Shown here: piece by piece, positions 9,481 through 19,434 of the stretch
Numbering within the stretch: position 1 is the stretch's first letter
Layout: each line of letters begins with the position of its first letter
DNA from: Trichodelitschia bisporula
Taxonomy: Eukaryota > Ascomycota > Dothideomycetes > Phaeotrichales > Phaeotrichaceae
Reading direction: 5' to 3'
NCBI GenBank assembly: GCA_010356995.1
Contig: ML996694.1
Location: forward strand, 857,163-921,162
Length of the DNA: 64,000 bases
Notes under the pieces: model-generated
Databases searched by the model: none
The model's input: only the letters and a program-made list of their open reading frames with translations
Told to the model about the DNA's origin: nothing
Position numbers and translations under genes: made by a program

Positions 9481-11009
9481 TTACGCTTCCCCAGCCGCCC
9501 TCCGTCCCCTCCCCGCCCCAAACCCCCATCTCCTCACCCCCAACAACAAAGCAAACGGCACCACCGCCGCCGCAACCACCGCCTGCAGCACCAATGCCTT
9601 TTCCATATTACCCTTCGGCCCCCACGTGCCCTTCTCATCCTTCATCGCCCCCATCCCAATCACAAACACAGCACCTAGCAACTGTCCCCCCGCCCACAGC
9701 ACCGTGCTCCCCACCTCCGGTCCCGCGGGCCAGGTAAGCTCAACCGCGTACTCGAGCGCCAGCGGGACTAAGGCGAAATTCGCGGCTCCGAGGAGGGATA
9801 GCAGGACGTAGGGCGCCGGAAGACCGCGGGTTGGAGGCGCGAAGACGAAGCCTAGGTAGCCCGCGGCGATGAGCGGGGTTAGGAGCTTGATGGGGAGGAG
9901 GTAGGACTGCGTGCGGTCGGTGATGGGACTGAGGATTGCCGCAGCCACGAGACCGACGACGATGAGCAAAGCCCCGCCGATGCCGGCCTGCGACTCGGTG
10001 TAGGCGTAGGGGGAGAGGATTTGGTTTAGCAGCGAAGAGGTGGCGTTGAAGAAGCCGACGTAGATGGAGAAGGGGATGAACAGGAGCCAGAAACTGGGCG
10101 TGTGGAGCAAGATGTGCACGGAGTCCTTCAGCGACGTTTGCGGTATGGAGCTAGAGGGGCTTGCCGGCGTCGGGGGGCGCGCGGGAATAAAGATGGAGGG
10201 AATTGCAGCGAGCGACGAGATAATCGCCGTGTACAGCACCATATTCGGCACCTCGCTCGGCTTGGTCGCCCACATCGGCCCGATCAACTGCCCCAGCGCA
10301 CCACCGAACGGATTCGCAAGACTCGCCACCGCCGTTGCGCTCACGCGCCCCTTTTCGCTGAACCAGAGATCGGAGTAGCGCGTTGGGGCTGCGAGGACGA
10401 AGGGCTGTGCGAGCCCGACGAGGATTTGTCCGAACATGACGAGGCTGAAGTGGTTGGTGCGCGCGCCGGCGTAGCGCAGCCAGTTGGAGAGCAGGACCAG
10501 GGCGCTGGCGGCGAGGATGGCGGGGCGCGGGCCGAGGTGCAGGGTGTAGAGGGTTGCGCTGGGGGGAGGGTTAGTTGGGGGATGTAAGGGTGGGGATATG
10601 GGTTAGGGATATGGGCGGGAGACGAACGGCGTGTTAGCCACGAAGGCGAAGAAGAAAGCCGTGCTGAGCCAGTTTATCGCCGTTTCGGAGACGTGGAAGT
10701 AGTCGGCTGAGGTCTTCGATACGGCGGAGAAAGTGAGCCACTGCGTCGTCATTAGTATAGGCCGAGCACAATACCATGTCCGCCCGAAAGGGTAATTGAC
10801 GATGTGATACGTACGTCCCAGCTCACGATGATGTTCAGCAGCACGAGCTGCACGAGCCCGAACCATCGCCGCTTGTACAGTCTGTATTCAATGCGCCTCT
10901 CCCCCTCTGTATCCGCGATAAGCGGCTCCGCCGTCGAACTCGTCGGCACGTGGCCGAGATCATGGCTGTCTGTCCGGGGCGTCTTGGGCGCCGCGGTGGA
11001 GGGCGACAT
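9481..11009 (-). CDS. MFS transporter, SLC49/FLVCR-like family
   Basis: Minus-strand exons 10815-11009, 10628-10740 and 9481-10558 give 461 residues. The short polar N-terminus (about 1-45) precedes about 12 hydrophobic segments. Segments INWLSTAFFFAFVANTP, RPAILAASALVLLSNWLRYAG and TRYSDLWFSEKGRVSATAVASL match the FLVCR/DIRC2-like branch of the major facilitator superfamily (SLC49), whose animal members move haem, choline or related solutes; the fungal substrate is unknown. The intron between exons 1 and 2 has a TACTAATGAC branch, near-perfect for a fungal intron. The junction of exons 2 and 3 uses a GTTCGT donor, the only one that keeps the family frame. Its closeness to qcr6, sod2 and the siderophore gene may be chance. 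Confidence 0.85.
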
Positions 11010-11363
11010 GTTGCGTCCACGCCAGATGGCGCTCAACAGACACCGATAGAATAAAAATATGGAGCAAATCAACCACCCATCGATTGTAATGAGCGGAATG
11101 ATAAACTGATAAACCCCCAGCGGAGGCAGCACCGCCCCTACAACACCGCCCCCAATGTCGTCGGTCGCGGACCTCAAAGTAGCTAGCCTCCGCTGCTCCG
11201 TTCCGCTCCGCTGGTTCGCCTCATCAGGCTTGGCGTTCCGCCCCGCGGCGCGTCCCGATGACGTGCCCGAGCCGTGCCGATGCCGATTGCCTGAGCCGAA
11301 GACATCATCCGTATCACGACCCCACCACAGCTACCCCTCCATACTGAAAGCAAAGCTCATCGT
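11010..11363. promoter_or_regulatory. Divergent promoter, MFS transporter / RraA-like gene
   Basis: 354 bases between divergent starts. I see no clear TATA box. The right part has pyrimidine-rich stretches before the plus-strand ATG. Confidence 0.35.
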
Positions 11364-12334
11364 ATGCCACCCCTTTCACGACTCAGCCGCTTAACCGCCC
11401 TCTCGCCTATCTCCCACCCGCGTCTCCCCCTCCGCTCCTTCACCCCGCATCCCCAGCGCAACATGTCAACCGCGCAACTCGAAGCTCTGTCCGCCTACAC
11501 GGCGTGCGACGTACGGACATCCCTCCCCTGTCCTTTAAAACTTTACGATCCCGTGTCCGACTCTCTAACCCACCCCCAGATCTCCGACGCCCTCCTAAAA
11601 CTCTCCGTCCCCGGCGCCGGCTTCCTCCCCAACATCCTCCCCCTCCCCCAAACCACCACCCCTCACCAACCCGCCAAATACATAGCCCCCGCCTCCACAG
11701 TACTCTTCCTCCCGCACAGCACGCCCTCCTTCCCAAACCCCCCTCCCCCGCTAGACACGCTAACCACCGCCCTAACAACACCCCTGCCAAATATACCCCC
11801 GGGCGTGCCGTACGCCGACCTCGCCGTCCCCGGCACCATTATGCTGCTCAGTCAACCGGCCGATCAACACTGTGCGGTTCTAGGGGGGATAATGGCGGCG
11901 CGGATAGCAGCGCGGGGAGTAAGGGGTGTGTTGGTGGATGGGCGGGTAAGGGATTTGGGCGAGATACGCGGGACGGGAATACCCGTCTGGAGCAAAGGAG
12001 TAAGTACCGTGGGCGCCGGGGCGCAGACGAAGGCGTGGGCGGTGGGGTGTGAGGTGCAGGTGGGCGAGACGGTGGTGCGGACCGTGAGTATTTCCCTGGC
12101 CCGTCCCCAATCTAAGAGCAGAGGATGGGTGAGCCGAGCGGCGGCGGCTAACGCAGCCAGGGCGACATAATCATGATCGACCCCTCATCCCACGCCGCAG
12201 TGTCCATCCCCGCGGAGCTCCTCCAGCGCGTGCTGGACATGCTCCCGCGCCTGACGGCAGCGGACGAGAATGTGCTCCGCGAAGTCAAGGAAGGGCTCGA
12301 TGTGGCGGGGGCGTTTAAGCGGTGGCGGAGCTAG
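11364..12334 (+). CDS. RraA-like / HMG aldolase family protein, possible dual targeting
   Basis: Exons 11364-11510, 11580-12083 and 12161-12334 encode 274 residues. The RraA fold includes 4-hydroxy-4-methyl-2-oxoglutarate aldolases and oxaloacetate decarboxylases; exact activity is not settled for fungal members. Signatures are LSAYTACDISDALLKL, AVLGGIMAARIAARGVRGVL, VDGRVRDLGEIRGTGIPVW (the metal and substrate site with the R-D pair) and GDIIMIDPSSHAAVSIP. Introns are placed to restore CDISDALLKL and VVRTGDIIM. The first 33 residues carry many Arg, Ser and Pro and no acids, like a mitochondrial presequence, and a second in-frame ATG (M34, base 11463) starts exactly where cytosolic homologues begin. 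Two forms from one gene are possible. It is convergent with eIF5, stops 207 bases apart. Confidence 0.85.
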
Positions 12335-12541
12335 TGGGCCTCATATCACGATCCAAGCATCACGTTGCGAGAACACAGACCGTTATGAAACCAGACTTTT
12401 CTTCGCAAACTAAACACAGCGGTAGTCAGGAATGAGCCATAAAAGTCAGAGAGAAAGAGTAACAAAAAAGCATGTAAAGACACTCGTCGCACACATCCTT
12501 CATAACAATTTGCCCCAATAGCGTCATGGTTTCATCACCAC

Positions 12542-13895
12542 TTACTCTTCCTCCCCCTCCTCCTCCTCCTCCTCATCGCTATCCTCTTCGTCCTCGCTCT
12601 CCGCCTTCTCCAGCCACTCGATGAAGGTGCGCGACGCAAGGCGAACCTTCTTGCTCGTGGCCAGGTCGACATAGCGCTTGCTCGCCTTCTTACCCCAAGC
12701 CAACGCCACCTCCTCACTAATGAGGTCGGCATGGTAGAGCTGGAGCAAAATGGCCGACATCTGGCTGATGAGCTCAGGATGCTCCTTGCCAACGAAGCGC
12801 TCGGTGCCACCAAGCAGTGCCTTCTCGTGCTTCTCCGACGTCACCATGCGGCGGAGCACAGCGACGCGGGTGGGGATCTCCTTGACAATCTTGTCGGTGA
12901 ACAGCGTCTGCGCCAGCACCGTGAGCGTCTTGGACTTGGCTTCGATGCCCAGTTCCTTGGCCTTGAGGTAGATGGCTACGTTGTCCACCTTGTCGACACC
13001 ACCCGCCTTTTCAGCCTCTTCGGTGATCCAATTACCAAACGTCTCGTACACGTTGCCCGCCTCGTCGACGTCTTCTTCGTCAAGCACGAGCGCGCGCTTC
13101 ATGTCGGTCGGCAGCTCCTTAGCACGCGCGCGGACAGCCGCCTCGCTGGTGTCGACGGACCACTTGATGTCCGCGTGCTCGGCATCATCAATAGCTTTGG
13201 CGTCGGCGTTGATGCGACGCGTGAGCTCGTCGTCGCTGCCAGCGTACTGCTCGACGTCACCATTCTCCTCGGCCCCGTCCGAGTTGCTGTCGGCGGGACT
13301 CTTGCCGTTGACGGAGCCTTCGTCATCATCGCCGTTGGTCGCATCCTTCTTGCCCTTACGCTCCGCCTTCTTAGACGCCTTGTCCTTCTTGCCCTTCTTC
13401 GGCTGGTTCTTGAGAATGAAGGAACTCAGCTTGAGGCGGACATCGACATTGGAGCGCTGACCACAGGCCTTGCAGTCAAGAGTGATGGTGCCGTCCTTGA
13501 TGTGCACATCCGTCTCGGGGTTCTTGCACTTTTTGCAGAGAACGAAGCGAGAGATGAAGCCATCAAGGTAGTCTTGAAGCTTAGAGGCCTCGTGTGCGCC
13601 GTTGATGATCCAGCGGTCGTCAGTGGGGTTGATGTTTGTCTGGGCGCCCAGCTCGAAGCCGAAGTACTTGATGACATCTGAGAGGTGAGTGTCAGTGATG
13701 TGTGGGGCAAGGACCAACTTGGAAGTGCAGAAACTTACAGGCTGGCGGACGAGCGAGCGACTGGGCCACGCTGCTCAGGTTGACAATGACGGTCTTGATG
13801 CCGTTGCCCTTGCCCTCGATCTTGGACTGCAGGCGCTCCATCTTGTAGCGGTAGTAGGGATCGGTGACATCCCGGCGGATGTTGATGTTCGCCAT
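12542..13895 (-). CDS. tif5: Translation initiation factor eIF5
   Basis: Minus-strand exons 13739-13895 and 12542-13677 encode 430 residues. eIF5 is the GTPase-activating protein for eIF2 during start-codon selection. The start MANINIRRDVTDPYYRYKM and the GKGNGIKT segment (28-35) are characteristic. A zinc ribbon has Cys100, Cys103, Cys121 and Cys124. Residues about 140-200 are charged and Lys/Glu/Asp-rich, and a W2/HEAT domain (about 255-410) contains the aromatic-acidic boxes (RTFIEWLEKAESEDEE), which bind eIF2-beta and eIF3. The protein ends in a long acidic tail. The intron (GTAAGT donor, CTGAC-like branch, CAG acceptor) restores RPPAYVIKYFGFELGAQT. Confidence 0.97.
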
Positions 13896-15055
13896 TTTGT
13901 TTGAAGAGGCAACGTTGGGTTTAGCGCAAAAGGCTGTAGTGGATGAAGAGACTGTAGTGTATCCCAGCAGGAGAAGACATGCAGTTTGAAAAGGCAGGCA
14001 AGTTTGAGCTGAGGTTGCTCGGTTGAAGCAATCAGAGGGCGGGGTGGTGATTAGCCGTTCGTACAGTGGTAGTCGGTGGTAGGCCTTCTAAGCATGCGAG
14101 AAGGTTGCAGCTTGGGCGGCGGGGTGAGACGGAAACCGTGGACGTGGCGCGAATACATATACAGATGCGTAATCTGCTTCTTTGCGGAAAGCTGTGTGTT
14201 GTGGTTGATGGGAGGAGGAAGTTGGAGGAAGGAGTTTAATCCCAAGTGGGGGGAGCCTTCAGCAAGCTAGAGCGTACTCTGAAGGTGAACGTGGCTAGAA
14301 GCTTCTGTCTTTGCAGTGCCCAAAGGTTTTGTCGCTGTTGGAAGCAAAATCGGGATGAAGACAGACGGGACGGAGGCGCAGGTGGTTGTGAAGCCAAAGG
14401 CGCTGGATGTGTGAGAGAAGAGGAGTTGGGTTGAGAGGAGAAGAAAAGAAAAGAAGAAAGCGAATGGACCGAAGGGACTTTTAGTGCCGATGCCTTAGGC
14501 TGAAGTGGGCTCGCGGCCTGGTCTGGCCGGACTTTTCGTTGTTCGGTGCAAGTTCAAGGGAGTCTGGATAGAGAAAGCCTTGGTGCCTGGATCCTGGATT
14601 CGCTGATTGTGCCACTGTTTGTAGAGCTTTGATGCGGTAAACTTGGGAGAAATAGACGTGTGTGGAGTTGGAGAACCACCGATCGGTAGAGGGAGAAGCG
14701 CACGCTGTCTACATTTACATGACTACTCTGTTGCAAAGTGCGGCGTGTGAATGCCTTGGTGCCTGCATACAGGTGCCTGCGTCTTGGTTTGCTGATTGTC
14801 CCACAACTTCAGACGGCAAAGACTTTTGTTCCGCTGCGGGAGAAGTTGTTTGTTGCTCCTCATTTGGCGTCGTGATAGCTGCGTTTGTCTGGTATCTGAT
14901 AGATACTTCTTCAACCCTCATCTTTGCTCGACAGCATGGATTGGTCGTGGACGAGAGTGTATAGTTTTGTACGCGCAGAAGCTCGCTTTGTTTGCCGTCC
15001 CTTATGCCACCACTCTCCTCTTAACCCAGACCAGTCACCCAATCGTCTCCCTCAC

Positions 15056-15168
15056 ACCCACCACACCCACCACACCCGCCACACCCACCACGCCTACCAC
15101 ACCCACCACGTCCACCACACCCACCACGTCCACCACACCCACCACGTCCACCACACCCACCCCACTCT
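15056..15168. repeat. Degenerate CCACCACACCCA / CCACGTCCA tandem array
   Basis: About 110 bases made of alternating CCACACCCA and CCACGTCCA nonamers; it is open as Thr/Pro or His-rich peptides in several frames, which is a repeat artefact. Confidence 0.75.
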
Positions 15169-15184
15169 TGAAACAAAAGCCCTG

Positions 15185-15270
15185 CAAGTGCCAAGCGTGA
15201 ACCCAGTCTTAGCCCCAGCGCCACAAGTGCCAAGCGTGAACCCAGTCTTAGCCCCCAGCGCCACAAGTGC
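15185..15270. repeat. 39/40-base tandem duplication
   Basis: CAAGTGCC recurs at 15185, 15224 and 15264. The two full copies are nearly identical (CAAGTGCCAAGCGTGAACCC at their start) and differ by one extra C, with a third truncated copy. Confidence 0.8.
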
Positions 15271-15409
15271 CTCGCCGAACGCCGCCAATTGCGCAAACCC
15301 CCGGCCCGACGCGCGCTCTTGTCCCGATGCATCTCCGATTCGGCGCCACTAACGAACTTCGCCTAAGAACTGGCAAACCATCCATCTACTATCACATCCA
15401 CTATCAGAA

Positions 15410-15577
15410 CCATCATCAACATCATCAACATCATCATTAACATCATCAACATCATCAACATCATCAACATCATCATCAACATCATCAACATCATCATCAA
15501 CATCATCAACATCATCAACATCATCAACATCATCAACATCATCAACATCATCAACATCATCATCAACAGCATCAACA
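15410..15577. repeat. ATCATCAAC microsatellite ending 6 bases before the thi6 ATG
   Basis: About 170 bases of nearly pure 9-mers ATCATCAAC mixed with 6-mers ATCAAC. It ends in the immediate leader of thi6, so it is probably within the 5'-UTR or core promoter. Period multiples of three leave open poly-Met/Leu frames on the minus strand that are not genes. Confidence 0.9.
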
Positions 15578-15582
15578 TAATC

Positions 15583-17545
15583 ATGAAGCCCAAGCCAGAC
15601 TACACTCTGTACCTGGTGACGGACTCGACACCCGCCATCCTCGGCGACCGCAACTTGAAAACCATCGTCGCCGAGGCCATGTTTGGAGGTGTGCGCTTCG
15701 ACTTTTGCTATGTCCGGTGTTGATGCATCCAGGCGTGTCCATCGTGCAATACCGCGACAAGACTAGCGATACGGGAGCCTTGATCCGCACAGCTCGTGAG
15801 CTGCACGCCATTACCAAGTCGAAGGGCGTGCCACTGCTCATCAACGACCGCGTCGATGTTGCTCTAGCTATGGGCGCCGAAGGCGTGCACATCGGACAGG
15901 ATGATATGGGTAGGTCGAGCTTCGTATATATCGTCGTTAGTGAGAATCGTTCTCGTTTCTCCCTTGGACTGTTAGGCATTCAATTCATTCAATTTAGCCT
16001 CGCTTTTCAAGTTTTCTGATTTGTGCCTTCACTTCGTGCCTCGTGCCTTCTCTCTGTACTCGTACTTCAACACCTTGTCTGTGTGCTTCGTGGCTGCTCA
16101 ATGTGCTTCGCACTTCCCTCGTCTGTTCCGTGCGTTCCCTACGTACGTCATACATCTTCTGCCGTGCTTAATGCCTTCTCTACGTGCTTCATGCCTACTT
16201 CTCTTCTTCCCTCAAAAAATCTTATCTGACAACCAGACAGACCTCCCCACCGCACGCCGCCTCCTCGGCCCTGACGCTATTATCGGCGTATCCGCCTCTA
16301 CAGTCGCCGAAGCGTTGACAGCCGCCGAGCAGGGCGCCGACTATCTCGGCATCGGGACGGTTTACGCGACAGCGACGTGCTATCCCTCACCCCATCCACG
16401 ACGTACCCCCAGCTGACTTCCCCAGAAAAACCAACACCAAAACTCCCCTCCGCCCTTCTGGTGTACGAGCCATCCTCTCCGCTCTCTCCGCCGCCCACCC
16501 GTCCCTTCCCACCGTGCTCATCGGCGGTCTCAACGAAGCCAATATCCCCCGCACGCTGTACCAGTCCTCCCTCCCCACCCACTCCCCCAGCGGCATCGCC
16601 CTCGTCAGTGCTATCCTCACCTCCTCAACACCCTATGCCACCGCCTCCGCCCTGCGCACCGCAATAACAACCCCATTTCCCCTAGCTCTCTCACAAACCG
16701 ACAAACCCCTCGGCTACTCCTACGACCATGAGATCGTCACCCTCTTCGGAACCCTACAGCAGAACAGCCCCTTCCTCCATATCCTAACCAACACCGTTGC
16801 CAGCCCCCTCAGCGCCTCTGTAGCCCTCGCCCTCGGCGCCTCCCCCATCATGTCCCAGCACGAGGCCGAATCCGCCCCCCTTGCCGCCGCCGGCGCAACC
16901 TTGCTCCTCAACATCGGCACCCTGACCCCCGCTACCCTACCCGCCTACCTGACAGCCGCAGCAACCTACACCTCCGCCAACAGGCGTATGGTTCTCGACC
17001 CCGTCGGCCTCGGCGCGACCCCTGCCCGCGCCGCCGCCGTAGCCGCCATCCTGGCCGCCGGTTATCCAAGCGTGATCAAGGGCAACGAAGCTGAAATCGC
17101 CTTCCTTGCCGGCGCTCCCTCGGCCCAGCGTGGCGTCGACGCCGGCACCTCAGAGCGAAGTCTGTCCGAAAAAGCTCGCATTGCGGCAAAGGTCGCCGAC
17201 GAGCAGCGCTGCGTCGTGGTCATGACTGGGCCCGACGACGTGATCACCGACGGGACGCGCTCCGTGGCCTTGCGCGCCGGTCACGCCATGCTGGGCCGGA
17301 TAACGGGGAGTGGGTGCGCTCTGGGGGTGGCGGTGGCGGCGTTCCTGGCCGTGAGCGAGGACCCGTTTCTCGCGGCGATAGCGGCGTGCCTAGTGCTCGA
17401 GGGGGCGGCGGAGTTGGCGATGACTGCAAATCATGTGTCTGGGCCGGGCACATTTGTGCCGGAGTGGATCGATTGCTTGGGTCGGGTTATCATGCAGTGG
17501 GATATGTCGGGGCGGATAGATGACATTGATCTTGAGGGACTGTGA
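15583..17545 (+). CDS. thi6: Bifunctional thiamine-phosphate pyrophosphorylase / hydroxyethylthiazole kinase
   Basis: Exons 15583-15688, 15733-15909, 16241-16376 and 16426-17545 encode 512 residues. The N-terminal half (about 1-215) is a ThiE TIM barrel with [44 protein letters not shown] and [17 protein letters not shown]; it joins the pyrimidine and thiazole phosphates. The C-terminal half (about 240-500) is a ThiM kinase with [36 protein letters not shown] and [16 protein letters not shown] (ATP and catalytic loop). Each intron junction restores the family frame. The second intron is 331 bases, much longer than others here. It is convergent with alg5; the stop codons are only 46 bases apart, with a T-run at about 17553-17565 between them. 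Confidence 0.95.
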
Positions 17546-17591
17546 TGGGGATGTCTTTTTTTTTTTGGTTAGGATGAGCTACATTTAGCTA

Positions 17592-18797
17592 TTATCGTTT
17601 ATACACGCCGAACGCCCATGCGGCCCGCAACACGGCCAGCCCCCACGCCATGGCGATACTGTCCTTGATGACGCTGAGCTTGCTCCCACCCACCTCCTTC
17701 CACGCCACCGGCACCTCGGCCATAGGGATGCCGGCCGCCTCGGCCAGCATCAGCAGCTCGATGTCGAAGATCCAGCCCTCGCTGTGCATGTGCGGGACGA
17801 TGTGCGGCAGCGCTGCGCGCGAGAGGAGCTTGAACCCGCACTGCGTGTCGCGGATGGCGGATGTGGCGGCGGGGGTCATGAGGCGGATGAGCAGGTGGAA
17901 GCAGTGCATGAGGAAGTTGCGGAGGAGGGAGCGCTGCGAGTGTTAGCCTTTTCGGGCAGAATTTATGAGAGTGAATGAGTACCTTAACCACCGCCTCGCT
18001 CCCCACCAAATGCGCCCGGCTCCCCACTACCACCACCCGGTGCTGCGCATCACTCTTCTCGGCTCCCACTTTCACGAGCCCGGGCAAATCAGCGAAGCGC
18101 GTCGCGCCATCTGCGTCCGCGAAGAGCACCCACAAGCCGCGCACGTGCCGTAGGCCATGCACCACCGCGCCGCCCTTGCCTCTATTCCTCTCCAACTCCA
18201 CGACTCTAATCACACCATGCGGTATCCGCGTCCCCTTCCCCCCCTCCCTCCACGGCCCCGCCACGCCCACCGGCTCGGGCCGCGCATGCGCAACCGCAAA
18301 CTCAAGCGCCGTTCTAACCGTCGCGTCGGACGATCCGTCGGACACGACTATGATCTCCCATTCAAGGCCCAGCGGGGTGTAGACGGACTGCAGGACTTCG
18401 ATGGCTTCTTCGAGCATCCCTGGCAGCCGCGCGGCTTCGTTGTACGCGGGCACCACGACGCTGATGTAGACGGAGGAGGATGGAAGGGTGAAGGGATCGG
18501 AGGTGTAGGCGGAGGGGAGGGGGAGGGAGTCGCTGGGGGCGCCGGTGGGAGGGAGGTTCGTGCGGTAGGTATTTTCTCGAGCTGTCGGGGGGCGGGGGCG
18601 CGGGGCGACGAGGGTTAGGAGGGTGTAGGACTGTGATGGGGCTTAGTTGCTGTGCTCGGGTTGGGGCTGGTAGAGGAAAGACGCACCGAGAGCGCAACCG
18701 CGAGCACCAGCGCTGCCAATCCGGCGAGCAGCACCGGCAGCGGGATCTGGCGCAGTGTGTCCAGCGCGTCCGCGAGGACGGGTGCTAGAGCCGACAT
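17592..18797 (-). CDS. alg5: Dolichyl-phosphate beta-glucosyltransferase Alg5
   Basis: Minus-strand exons 18687-18797, 17983-18630 and 17592-17933 encode 366 residues. Alg5 transfers glucose from UDP-glucose to dolichyl phosphate at the ER membrane; Dol-P-Glc feeds N-glycan precursor glucosylation. An N-terminal membrane segment (about 19-47) is followed by the GT2 fold: VVVPAYNEAARLPGMLEEAI, VVSDGSSDATVRTALEFA, GKGGAVVHGLRHVRG, the metal-binding LFADADGATRFADL, and the family motif RDTQCGFKLLSRAA with WIFDIELLMLAE downstream. Intron junctions restore ALSSYTLL and VVKRSLLRNF in phase. The C-terminus RAAWAFGVYKR is short and cytosolic. Confidence 0.95.
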
Positions 18798-19434
18798 GTT
18801 CAGCGTGGTGCGCGGATGGGACGCGGCATGTGCGTTGGCGGGTGAAGCGCGGAGCGGTGTCCGGGCGAAGCTACGGCGGGGAGCTACGGCGGGGAGCTAC
18901 AGCGGAAAGACGCCCAAAAAGACAAAATAGCGGTGCAAATAGGACAAGATAGCGACGCGGTTAATGAGAGACGAGAAGACGAGGTGCTGGATGCGAGACC
19001 GGCGTGGTGGTGAGAAAGGCAACGTTTCCACTTCGCGACACGACTTGGTGTTGCGGTGGAGAGACATACCCCTGTCCGTCTCCGCGGCGGGTGGGCCTGG
19101 TGAGACAAGGCTGGGGCACATTTGGGGCTGCTTACGGATGTATTGGGGTTTAAAATGGTATGAGATGCAGTTCGTGCTACGCTTTTTGAATTCATGGACT
19201 CTGTCTTTTTATTTGCTGGGAATATCTGCTGTTCCCGATTCCTCAAGCCGCACTAGAGCAACATAGTGCCCGCGTTGCTAACCTTATCCATCGTCGGCCG
19301 TCAAGATACGCCAGTCCATCGCCTCTATCCCGACGCCAGACTCCTCCCCAGCCGTCCGTCGACGCCATTAGCCAAGCTACGATATGTACATTTGACATTA
19401 AAATCCCCATTCCTTCCTTTTTCCATGTGCTCTC
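18798..19434. other. Intergenic, alg5 promoter and 3' region of the next gene
   Basis: 637 bases. The only structure I see is a short triplicate of GGGAGCTACGGC-like units at about 18869-18905. No gene. Confidence 0.4.

Larger units (their letters stand above)
13896..15582. other. 1.7-kb intergenic stretch with three tandem-repeat tracts
   Basis: No credible gene. The left kilobase is unremarkable; the right part contains the CCACCACACCCA-type array, a 39/40-base duplication and a long ATCATCAAC microsatellite (separate entries). It must include the promoters of eIF5 (minus) and thi6 (plus). I found no thiamine pyrophosphate riboswitch signature before thi6. Confidence 0.5.

Noticed and set aside
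15363-15593. Minus-strand poly-Met/Leu frame
   Set aside because: It is only the translation of the ATCATCAAC microsatellite.
15583-16240. TPP riboswitch in or before thi6
   Set aside because: No CTGAGA core or matching second conserved block was found in the leader or in the long intron.
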